Shown here: one piece after another, positions 8,523 to 17,134 of the stretch | Layout of the letters: every line of letters starts with the position of its first letter | Position numbering within the stretch: the stretch's first letter is position 1 | Origin: Chthonomonas sp. UBA2387 | GTDB lineage: Bacteria; Armatimonadota; Fimbriimonadia; Fimbriimonadales; Fimbriimonadaceae | DNA: 64,000 nt | Assembly: GCA_002343445.1 (NCBI GenBank) | Contig: DDSP01000064.1 | Span: forward strand, 25,340-89,339 | Direction: 5' to 3' | The notes under the pieces: generated by a model | The model's input: the letters and a program-made list of their open reading frames with translations, nothing else | Database searches by the model: none | Told to the model about the DNA's origin: nothing | Position numbers and translations under genes: made by a program

Positions 8523-9383
8523 TCAGCGAGGAGCTTCGAACTCGAACTTGCGCCCGAGCAACCCCTCCCACTTCCGTTTCTGCTCGTTCGTGAGCAGGGC
8601 GAGCACCTTCTTGCCGACCTCCTCGCGTCGAGCCATCATCTGACCGGGATCGCCAAACCCCGGACCACCTTGGCCCTGACCGCGAACGGGCGGCTGGCCT
8701 TGGCCCCGGCCCTGACCTTGGCCTTGACCGCGACCCTGCTGGCCCCGACCCTGGCCCTGACCGCGCATCTGGTCGGGAGGTCCGCCGGGTCCCCCGGGGC
8801 CTCCGGGTCGTCCCATGCTTTCGCCGATCAGTTGTCGGACCTCTTCGAGCTTTTCGCCCGTGAGGCCGATCTTCTCGGCGACGTCCTCTCGGCCGATGGC
8901 GATGGGGCCTTCCCATTGCAGCGAGAGTTCCTGGTAGCGCTTGAACTGGTTGGCGTTCAGGATCTCCTTGACCGGCGCTTCCATGGCCTCGCGGTTCGGG
9001 CCACCGGGTCCGCCGGGCCCACCCATGGGGGGTCGGCCCTGAGGAGGACCTCCTTGGCCGCGCATCTGGCCTTGGCCCTGTCCCCGCATCTGGCCCTGCC
9101 CCCGAGGTCCGGCTTCAGGGCCACCCATCGGGGGCCGCAGGTTTTCCAGCTTCTCGATCTGCTCATCGGTCAGCTTGAGTTCGCGTTGGACCTTTTCCTG
9201 CATCAGGAACGGTGCCGGTCCCATGCGGAAGCCGGGCATCATGCCGGGGCCTCGCTGACCCATGCCCGGAGGCGGTCCGCCCTGGCCACGCCCCTGGGGC
9301 GGTCCAGCCTGTGCAAACGTCGAGACGGTCATTGCGACGGCTAGCGCCATCGCCAACATCTTGTTCATTCGTTCGATCTTCAT
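8523..9383 (-). CDS. exported Gly/Pro/Gln/Arg-rich low-complexity protein with LTxEQ-type helical segments
   Basis: 286 residues from ATG 9383, with a clear signal peptide (MLAMALAVAMTVSTFAQA). Three separated segments resemble the LTxxQ repeats of CpxP/Spy-type periplasmic proteins: KLTDEQIEKLENL, GLTGEKLEEVRQLI and LLTNEQKRKWEGLLG. Between them lie long GQG, GPGG and RGQGQ runs with almost no order-promoting residues. Spy/CpxP proteins are periplasmic chaperones or stress sensors; similar P/G/Q-rich LTxxQ-like proteins are common in environmental bacteria without known function. The assignment is by pattern only. It is followed by the GH130 gene in the same direction. Confidence 0.7.
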   Translation of the reverse strand: MKIERMNKMLAMALAVAMTVSTFAQAGPPQGRGQGGPPPGMGQRGPGMMPGFRMGPAPFLMQEKVQRELKLTDEQIEKLENLRPPMGGPEAGPRGQGQMRGQGQGQMRGQGGPPQGRPPMGGPGGPGGPNREAMEAPVKEILNANQFKRYQELSLQWEGPIAIGREDVAEKIGLTGEKLEEVRQLIGESMGRPGGPGGPGGPPDQMRGQGQGRGQQGRGQGQGQGRGQGQPPVRGQGQGGPGFGDPGQMMARREEVGKKVLALLTNEQKRKWEGLLGRKFEFEAPR

Positions 9384-9513
9384 GGTCTGCTCCGTGCCGC
9401 TCGGTTCTTCCGTTGCGGCGCTTACGACCGTAATTTGGGGTAGGCGCATGAGGATTCTATGAGGTCCCAGACGGCACGGGACTTTGGGCCGAACGGGTAG
9501 CATGGCCCTTGGC

Positions 9514-9590
<77 letters not shown>

Positions 9591-9599
9591 CGAGCTTCC

Positions 9600-9945
9600 G
9601 GCAAGTGTCGGCAAGTGGCTCGTTTCGACCTGCCGACGCGTTCACGATTCACGATTCACGATTCACACTCACATCCCCCCAGGCGTCGGCAATTGGTTGG
9701 CACGGGGCTAGCGATGGACTGGCATCTGGCTCGTTTCGACCTGCCTACGCGTTCACGATTCACGATTCACGATTCACACTCACATCCCCCCAGGAGTCGG
9801 CAATTGGTTGGCACGGGGCTTGCGATGGACTGGCATTTGGCTCGATTCGACCTGCCTACGCGTTCACGATTCACGATTCACACTCACATCCCCCCAGGCG
9901 TCGGCAAGTGGTCGGCAAGTGTCAGGAGGACGACCTGCCGACGGC
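9600..9945. repeat. tandem repeat: two 111-bp units plus a partial third, with inner 7-bp repeats
   Basis: The string CTCGTTTCGACCTGCC recurs at 9619, 9730 and (one base changed) 9841, a period of exactly 111 bp. Each unit carries the run (CACGATT)n, three copies in units 1 and 2 and two in unit 3, then CACACTCACATCCCCCCAGG and GTCGGCAATTGGTTGG. Units differ by only a few bases. The array fills most of the 474-bp gap between tRNA-Ile2 and the flagellin terminator. No gene is seen inside it; short open frames there only translate the repeat. Confidence 0.9.
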
Positions 9946-10017
9946 TTCGACTTCCCACGACATGAGAGCGACGGACTCGATGAGTCGTCAACCGATTTGG
10001 CTTCGCCCAAATGCCAA

Positions 10018-10046
10018 AGAGCCCGGCAAAGCCGGGCCCTTGTTTG
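10018..10046 (-). terminator. flagellin terminator
   Basis: GCCCGGC-AAA-GCCGGGC hairpin (10021-10037) lies 27 nt beyond the flagellin stop on the minus strand, followed on that strand by TCTTTGG. It is the strongest hairpin near the gene's end, so it probably terminates flagellin mRNA. Confidence 0.65.
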
Positions 10047-10063
10047 GACGAGTGGTTGCCTAC

Positions 10064-11497
10064 TTAGCCACGGAGCAGTGACAGCACAGCGTTCGGGGCC
10101 GAGTTCGCTTGTGCGAGCATCGCCATGCCGCTCTGCTGCAAGATCTGCAGCTTCGTGAAGTTGGTCATCTCGTCGGCGATGTCGGCGTCGCGGACTGCGG
10201 ATTCGCTGGCCGACAGGTTCTCCTTGGCCACGCCGAGGTTGCGGACCTGCGATTCCAGCGTGTTCCGGATGAAGTTGCCGATGTTGCCTCGGGCCGCCGA
10301 GACCTCTTCGATCGCCTTGTCGATGACCTGCATCGCTTGGGTCGCCGAAGTGCCTCCGGTGATGTCGAGGTTGGCGAGCGTCAGACCAGAAACCACTCCG
10401 CTTCCAAGCTCGCTGGCCGCGAAGTTGGCAATGTTGAGTCCGGCGGTCTGTCCCGCATTCGCGCCAATCTGGAACTGCGTCCGGCCGACGTTCAGTTGGG
10501 CCACCGTCGCTGCGGCAGCGGTCAAGTTGCCGTTCTCGGTCATCGTGATCGTGTTGCCGTACTGGTCCTTCAGGGTCAGGCCCGAGCCTTGGTTGAACGT
10601 GACCGTAGCAGCGGCGCCACCCACCGTCACCGACACATCGGCGACTGCGTTCACGCCGACATCGCTGGTGGCTCCAGCAGCCGACAGCAGGACTCCACTG
10701 GCATCGTTGAGGTTGACCTCGGCCGCCGAGCCGTACTCCTTGCTGGTGAGTACCACGCCGCCACCCGCAGCCCATGCGGCGGTCACGCCGGTGACTTCGC
10801 TGGCTTGGTTGATGCGTCCCACCACGTCGGTGATCGTGTCGGCGGTCGTGACCGAGAACGTGCGGCCGTTGATCGAGAACGATCCCGCAGCGGACATCAC
10901 CGTCGTGGCCAGCGCAAACGTCCGGGTGCCGGTCAGGGTGGCGCGCTCGGCGTCGGTCGTCACGTTCATGGTCACGGCAGAGTCAGCGGTGATCGCTTGG
11001 CCGTTGAACGTTCCCGTGAAGCTGACGTAGTTGATGTTCGTGGCGCTGACCGATGAGGCGACGACGCCGGCGCTACCGTCCAGCAGCTTCTTGCTGCCGA
11101 ACTGCGTCTGCTCGGAGATTCGGGTGATAGACTCGGCGATCGAGTTGAGTTGCTGCTGGTTCGCTTGGACCTGCGCTTCGCTCAGGGTGGCGCTGTTGGC
11201 GCCGGTGACGGCCAAAGCGCGGGCGTCCTTGAGCAGCTTGCTGATCTCGGCGAGCGCACCCTCGGCGGTCTTGCCGAAGTTGATCGCGTCCTGGTTGTTG
11301 CGGATGGCCTGCTCGAGCCCTCCGATCTGAGCGCGGAAGGTCTCGGAGATGATGAGACCGGCGGGGTCGTCGGCGCCGGAGTTGATCCGGAGACCGGTGG
11401 AAAGGCGGGTGATGCTGCGCTGCGCTTCGATGTTGGTGTTGCCCACGTTGCGCAGGGCGGTCATGGCCGAGATGTTGTTGTTGATGCGAAACGACAT
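10064..11497 (-). CDS. flagellin
   Basis: 477 residues from ATG 11497 with a strong CGGAGGAAC ribosome-binding site 10 nt before it. The N-terminal D0/D1 helix region (MSFRINNNISAMTALRN, AQRSITRLSTGLRINSGADDPAGLIISE) and the C-terminal D1/D0 region (QVIDKAIEEVSAARGNIGNFIRNTLES, ending ANSAPNAVLSLLRG) are canonical. The middle of about 230 residues is a threonine- and alanine-rich variable D2/D3-like domain. It is secreted through the flagellar type III apparatus and polymerises into the filament. No other flagellar gene lies near, and the gene is monocistronic with its own terminator. It is one of few genes here with a textbook Shine-Dalgarno sequence, fitting high expression. Confidence 0.97.
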   Translation of the reverse strand: MSFRINNNISAMTALRNVGNTNIEAQRSITRLSTGLRINSGADDPAGLIISETFRAQIGGLEQAIRNNQDAINFGKTAEGALAEISKLLKDARALAVTGANSATLSEAQVQANQQQLNSIAESITRISEQTQFGSKKLLDGSAGVVASSVSATNINYVSFTGTFNGQAITADSAVTMNVTTDAERATLTGTRTFALATTVMSAAGSFSINGRTFSVTTADTITDVVGRINQASEVTGVTAAWAAGGGVVLTSKEYGSAAEVNLNDASGVLLSAAGATSDVGVNAVADVSVTVGGAAATVTFNQGSGLTLKDQYGNTITMTENGNLTAAAATVAQLNVGRTQFQIGANAGQTAGLNIANFAASELGSGVVSGLTLANLDITGGTSATQAMQVIDKAIEEVSAARGNIGNFIRNTLESQVRNLGVAKENLSASESAVRDADIADEMTNFTKLQILQQSGMAMLAQANSAPNAVLSLLRG

Positions 11498-11576
11498 GTT
11501 GTAAGTTCCTCCGTGCTTGGGCCGCTCGTCCGACTGTCCATGTCTGCTGGCCCGTACCGGCAATGCTCACAGGAGG

Positions 11577-11614
11577 AATTCCACAGTCGAAATACGGGGA
11601 ACCCCAGTGGAATT
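11577..11614. promoter_or_regulatory. nested inverted repeat upstream of flagellin
   Basis: AATTCCAC (11577-11584) and GTGGAATT (11607-11614) are perfect 8-bp inverted arms. Between them lies the 10-bp palindrome GGGGAACCCC (11596-11605). The site is about 80-115 bp upstream of the flagellin start. It could be an operator or a folded leader; no sigma-28 consensus is evident beside it. Confidence 0.4.
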
Positions 11615-11708
11615 ACCAGGTTTGAGATCTGGCACGAATTGCTTGGGGCATCAAGGCCTCGATGTGGAACGGGCGCCGCCCGCTGCCGGGGCCGCGACGG
11701 TCATGGTG

Positions 11709-11714
11709 TATCCT
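11709..11714 (+). promoter_or_regulatory. -10-like hexamer, leaderless type
   Basis: TATCCT ends 7 nt before ATG 11722, predicting a transcript that starts at or beside the start codon of the subtilase gene. Confidence 0.65.
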
Positions 11715-11721
11715 GAAGTGG

Positions 11722-14676
11722 ATGTTGAGGTTCGCGATTCTCGCCGCAGTGAGCGGCAGCCTGCTGGTCGGCATTGCAGGCGATCTGAGCGCACAAGGGC
11801 AGTCCGAGGCCAAAGGGAAGGCCGAGTTCCGGCCCAATGCGGTGCTGGTTGCCTTTCAACCCGGTACTCCCGGCGGCCGGCGCTCGCGCGTGGTGACCGA
11901 CCTCGGCCTGCGAGTGGACACCAACGTCAAGAGCCCCCACTTCGCCCGACTTCTGTTGCCTCCGAATGCACGGTGGTCTGCCACAGGCTATGTCGACGCG
12001 CTGAAGCGGTTGCCGGAAGTCCGGGTCGCCGAACTCGACTTCGTGTACCGTCCCGCCCAGACCGCCCCCAACGACCCTAAGTTCTCCCAGCAATGGGCGC
12101 TCCGCAACACGGGCCAGACCGGCGGCACCGCAGGCGCGGACATCAACGCTCTCAACGCTTGGGCGGTGACGACGGGCAGCGAAGGCACCATCGTCGCGGT
12201 GATCGACACCGGCGTGGACGCCGCCCACCCCGACTTGAGCGCGAACATTCTGCGCGACGGCTCGAACCAAGTCATCGGCTACGACTTCTATTCCAACGAC
12301 AACAACCCGACCGACGAGGACGGCCACGGCTCCCACGTGGCGGGCACCATCGGCGCCGTCACCAACAACAACGTGGGCGTCGCTGGCGTGGCCCACCGAG
12401 TGCGGATCATGCCGGTTCGCTTCTTGGGTCCCGATGGTGGCTCGGCGGCCAATGCGATCCTTTCCATTGACTTCGCCCGCACGAACGGAGCGCACATCAT
12501 GAACAACAGTTGGGGCGGCGGCGGCCACAGCCAACTGATGAAGGAAGCCATCGAGCGCGCTCGGGACGCGGGCATCCTGTTCGTCGCTGCGGCCGGGAAC
12601 GCCGGGCGCAACGTGGACAACAGTCCCTTCTATCCCGCCAGCTACAACCGCGAAGTCTCCAACGTGGTCAGCGTCGGCGCGACCAACGACCGCGATCAGC
12701 GTGCCTCGTTCTCGAACTATGGACTCACCGTCGACATGTTCGCGCCGGGCGATGGAATCCTGAGCACGGTCCCGGTGGCCTACGACAGCGACGGGACGCC
12801 CGATGGCTACGATACGTACTCGGGGACGTCCATGGCCTCCCCTCACGTTGCTGGCGCGGCCTCGCTCATCAAGAGCCGGTACCCAACGCTTGGCGCGGCT
12901 CAGTTGAAGAAGCGGCTGCTCTTCGGCTCGCAGTCCAAGGCGGCCCTCGAAGGTCTGGCACAGTTCGGTCGGCTCGAATCGTTGATGATCCTCGACAACG
13001 ACACCGTCGTGCCGTTCGCACCCACGCGGCTGTCGGTCGCCAAGACCTCTCCCACGACGCTCGAAGTCGAGTTCGAAACGACGGGCGACGATGGCTACGC
13101 TGGACAGGCGTCGCGCTACGAACTCCGCTTTGCGGGTATGCCCGTCACCGAGGCGAACTTCGACCAAGCACGACTTGCCGAGGAGTTTGGCCTCAACACC
13201 CCCTCAGGGGCCAGCCAACGGCGCTTCGTTCGGGGCTTGTTCCCTGGTGGCACCTACTACGCGGCGCTGAGAGCCTACGACAACGTGGGCAATCCGTCGC
13301 GCGTCGTTTCGTTCGGCCCTCTCGCAACGGGACCGGCGATGTGGTCCGACCGAGTCGAAGGAGCACCCCAGTTCACGGCCTCCACCGGATCGTCCTGGTC
13401 CACCACGGATCAAGTCTTCTATTCGTCCAAGCATTCGTGGACCGATTCGCCGGGGGACTATACGAACAACTCGGACACGATGCTCACGCTGAACGCTGCC
13501 GTGCCCGTCCCGCAGCTAGCGTTCCTTCGCTTCCACGCCAAGATGGCTCTGGAGACGGGTTACGATTTTCTCGACGTCGAGGTCTCTTCGAATGGCGGAA
13601 CGAACTGGTCGAAGGTCTTGAGCCTTACCGGCTTCAAGGATTGGTCTCCCTACTCGGTGCCGCTCAGCCAGTTCGCCGGCAGCAACGCCCTGTTCAGGTT
13701 CCGGATGCGCACCGACTCCAGCATCGTCTACGACGGCGTCTATCTGGACGACATTCAGATCGTCTCGTTCGCAACCGTCTACTCGGACAACCTGGAGGGG
13801 GTCAACCGATTCGCAGGCGACGCTCCCTGGGCCTTGGTCACGACCAACAGCCACAGCCCGACGCGTTCGTGGCACGACAGCCCCGGCGGCAACTACGCCA
13901 ACGATCTCAACCTTCTGCTGACGGGCACCAACACGATCCCGATCTCGGGAATCGCCGATCCGCACGTGATGGTGTGGGCCCAGTTGGCCCTTGAAAGCGG
14001 CTACGACTGGTTCTCGATCCTCACGGCCAACAACGGCGAGTCTCAGTTTGGCGAGCGCGTTCGCTTCACCGGCACCGCACCTTGGGCAGCCCTCCTTGCG
14101 CCCATCGGCGCTGCGTCGAGCACGCGCATCCAATTCAAGCTGACCACGGACTACTCCATCGTGGACGATGGTGTGCACGTGGACGACATCTCGATCGTGG
14201 GCGAGGCGCAGACGTCGGTAGCCCTATCGAACGTCTCGGGAATCTTCAGGTTCTCGTCGCTGGCCACGGGAGCCCTTCCGCCCGGCGGCGCAATCATAGA
14301 AGTCCGCCCGGTCGGCTCGACCGCTCCCGTCATGGCCTACTCGGTGCCGCTCGGCTCTCTGGGCCAGTTCGCGATGGTGGTGCCGCGCGGCGATTACGAT
14401 GTGTCGCTGAAGATCGGTTCTTGGCTGCGCCGAACGTTCCGCGTGAACGCCAGCGGCGGCGATGTGACGGGGATCGACGTCACGTTCGCAAATGGCGACG
14501 TCAACGGCGACAACTCGGTGAATCTCGTGGACTTCCTGATGTTGAGAGCGGCGTTCGGAAGCACGTCGGCCTCGCCAAACTGGAACGAGAACGCCGACCT
14601 AAACCGGGACGGCACCGTGAACGCCACGGACTTCCTGATCCTGAGGGGCAACCTCGGGCGAACCGGAGACAGCTAA
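11722..14676 (+). CDS. exported subtilisin-like serine protease (S8) with C-terminal dockerin-like module
   Basis: 984 residues from ATG 11722; an in-frame ATG at 11662 lies before the -10 box and would spoil the signal peptide MLRFAILAAVSGSLLVGIAG. An inhibitor-like prodomain (about 30-130) is followed by the S8 domain with catalytic D162 (VIDTGVDAAHPDL), H202 (DGHGSHVAGT) and S370 (SGTSMASPHVAG), and oxyanion Asn in NNSWGGGG. Next come a fibronectin-III-like stretch (about 435-535) and two beta-sandwich repeats that each contain an SPGDYTNN/SPGGNYAN segment. The last 60 residues are a type-I-dockerin-like double calcium loop (GDVNGDNSVNLVDFLMLR...ADLNRDGTVNATDFLILR). A secreted, probably calcium-stabilised protease. 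Confidence 0.93.
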   Translation: MLRFAILAAVSGSLLVGIAGDLSAQGQSEAKGKAEFRPNAVLVAFQPGTPGGRRSRVVTDLGLRVDTNVKSPHFARLLLPPNARWSATGYVDALKRLPEVRVAELDFVYRPAQTAPNDPKFSQQWALRNTGQTGGTAGADINALNAWAVTTGSEGTIVAVIDTGVDAAHPDLSANILRDGSNQVIGYDFYSNDNNPTDEDGHGSHVAGTIGAVTNNNVGVAGVAHRVRIMPVRFLGPDGGSAANAILSIDFARTNGAHIMNNSWGGGGHSQLMKEAIERARDAGILFVAAAGNAGRNVDNSPFYPASYNREVSNVVSVGATNDRDQRASFSNYGLTVDMFAPGDGILSTVPVAYDSDGTPDGYDTYSGTSMASPHVAGAASLIKSRYPTLGAAQLKKRLLFGSQSKAALEGLAQFGRLESLMILDNDTVVPFAPTRLSVAKTSPTTLEVEFETTGDDGYAGQASRYELRFAGMPVTEANFDQARLAEEFGLNTPSGASQRRFVRGLFPGGTYYAALRAYDNVGNPSRVVSFGPLATGPAMWSDRVEGAPQFTASTGSSWSTTDQVFYSSKHSWTDSPGDYTNNSDTMLTLNAAVPVPQLAFLRFHAKMALETGYDFLDVEVSSNGGTNWSKVLSLTGFKDWSPYSVPLSQFAGSNALFRFRMRTDSSIVYDGVYLDDIQIVSFATVYSDNLEGVNRFAGDAPWALVTTNSHSPTRSWHDSPGGNYANDLNLLLTGTNTIPISGIADPHVMVWAQLALESGYDWFSILTANNGESQFGERVRFTGTAPWAALLAPIGAASSTRIQFKLTTDYSIVDDGVHVDDISIVGEAQTSVALSNVSGIFRFSSLATGALPPGGAIIEVRPVGSTAPVMAYSVPLGSLGQFAMVVPRGDYDVSLKIGSWLRRTFRVNASGGDVTGIDVTFANGDVNGDNSVNLVDFLMLRAAFGSTSASPNWNENADLNRDGTVNATDFLILRGNLGRTGDS

Positions 14677-14682
14677 AACACC

Positions 14683-15624
14683 ATGACGACAGTGATCCTC
14701 GCCGGCCTGCTTGCTACTCAGGCCGGAAGCGCAACGTATCCCGTTCAACCCTACTACCTCTATCCCGCCGACCAGCCGTACCACAAGGCGTACGAAGAGG
14801 CGGCCAACAAGATCGCCAAGGAGATTCAAGCCTGGTACAAAGAGCGGGTCGGCACGACCTTCCGCCTCAAGCCGCTCATCGTCAAGCAGTCGAAGCTGAG
14901 CTACGCCCAAATGCGCGGCGGCGCGAATCCCTCCGAAGAGGTGCTGGCCGACAAGCAGAAGATGCCGCGTTGGTGGGAAGGCGTCGAGCAATCGGTCGGC
15001 GGCTGGAAGGATAGGGAAGTCACTTGGGTGTTCGCGCAGGGTGGCGGAGGCTACGCCGCGGCCAACCTCATCCGGACCTACGCGGGTATCGGGATGTTCG
15101 GGGACTGGGTGCTCGAACCGATCTCCGGCGTCCGCGAACCCGCCGCGATCACGGCCGACTTGGCCACTTGGCAGGTTCAAGGAGGCGTGCCGATGGGGAC
15201 GACCGCGCACGAACTCGGACACGCCTTTGGCTTGCACCACCCCGACGACTACCCTGGCAAGAGCATCATGCGGTGGCATGGCGACTATCCGAAGACCGAC
15301 CTGCTGGATCACGAGCTGCTGATCCTGCGCAACAGCCCCTACTTCGTGCCCAACGCCTATAGCGCCCAAGCGCCCTGGGTGGATTTTGAAAACGAGGACA
15401 AGATGGTGTGGGACACCATCGTCCGCGTCCGTGGCCGAGGCTTCAAAGAAGGGGACGAGTTGGAGTTTGTGGACGTGAAGAAGACGATCGTGACCCGACC
15501 GATGGTCATCGAGCCCGGCGCAGTCACCGTAAGGGTTCCTAAGGAGATCGGCCCCGGCTTCATCCGTGCGCGGCGCGGCGACCTTAAGGGCAATGCGGTG
15601 CCGGTGAACTTCTATCCCAAGTAG
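14683..15624 (+). CDS. exported metzincin-like zinc protease with C-terminal IPT/TIG-like domain
   Basis: 313 residues beginning 6 nt after the subtilase stop, so co-transcribed. A short signal peptide (MTTVILAGLLATQAGSA) precedes a domain with a perfect extended zinc motif, HELGHAFGLHH (H176, E177, H180, H186), which defines metzincin-type metalloproteases. A Met further on (SIMRWHGD) may be the Met-turn. From about residue 235 the sequence (DTIVRVRGRGFKEGDELEFV...GAVTVRVPKEIGPG) looks like an Ig-like IPT/TIG fold. It is probably secreted with the upstream protease; the substrate is unknown. Confidence 0.82.
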   Translation: MTTVILAGLLATQAGSATYPVQPYYLYPADQPYHKAYEEAANKIAKEIQAWYKERVGTTFRLKPLIVKQSKLSYAQMRGGANPSEEVLADKQKMPRWWEGVEQSVGGWKDREVTWVFAQGGGGYAAANLIRTYAGIGMFGDWVLEPISGVREPAAITADLATWQVQGGVPMGTTAHELGHAFGLHHPDDYPGKSIMRWHGDYPKTDLLDHELLILRNSPYFVPNAYSAQAPWVDFENEDKMVWDTIVRVRGRGFKEGDELEFVDVKKTIVTRPMVIEPGAVTVRVPKEIGPGFIRARRGDLKGNAVPVNFYPK

Positions 15625-15631
15625 GAAGCGC

Positions 15632-16752
<1,121 letters not shown>

Positions 16753-16765
<13 letters not shown>

Positions 16766-17130
16766 TCCAGACGATCCGAGGACTCGACCGGGTCGCCGTC
16801 GCGAACTTTCTGGCCGCGACCCTGGCCTCGGCGGCCTTGCCGCCTTGGCTGATCAAACAGGGACTTGTTGCAACGCCGCAGCAGGCGATCGCCTTCGTCC
16901 TGCCAGTGGCGGGCTTCGTCTACGCGTGGAGCGTCATGCGCATGCTGGGCGACCCGAAGGAGCGGTCCCGGTTTCTCGTGGTCGTGATCTTTCTGGTGTT
17001 GTGGTGCTTCGGCGTGTTCGTGGCCGACTTCGTCAGCCGGTTCACGCTGCGCCGCAAGCCCGACTTCAGCCACCTGGAGCAGCGACTGAAGGAACGCGAA
17101 GGAAAGGCCGAGCCGCGCAGCGAACACTGA
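16753..17130 (+). CDS. small membrane protein of unknown function
   Basis: 125 residues from ATG 16753, overlapping the deoB end. Two hydrophobic segments are clear: IAFVLPVAGFVYAWSVMRML (about 47-66) and LVVVIFLVLWCFGVFVADFV (about 76-95). The N-terminal stretch AVANFLAATLASAALPPWLI may be a third. The C-terminal tail (RRKPDFSHLEQRLKEREGKAEPRSEH) is charged and helical. No family is recognised. It sits between deoB and the GH172 gene, with 4 nt to the latter. Confidence 0.7.
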
Positions 17131-17134
17131 CCTT

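Noticed and set aside
9600..9945. CRISPR array.
   Set aside because: Units are 111 bp with no short repeat-spacer alternation, and no cas gene is nearby.
11631..11645. TGGCAC followed by TTGC near 11631, resembling a sigma-54 promoter.
   Set aside because: GG and GC are two bases too close for a -24/-12 element, and the site reads away from flagellin.
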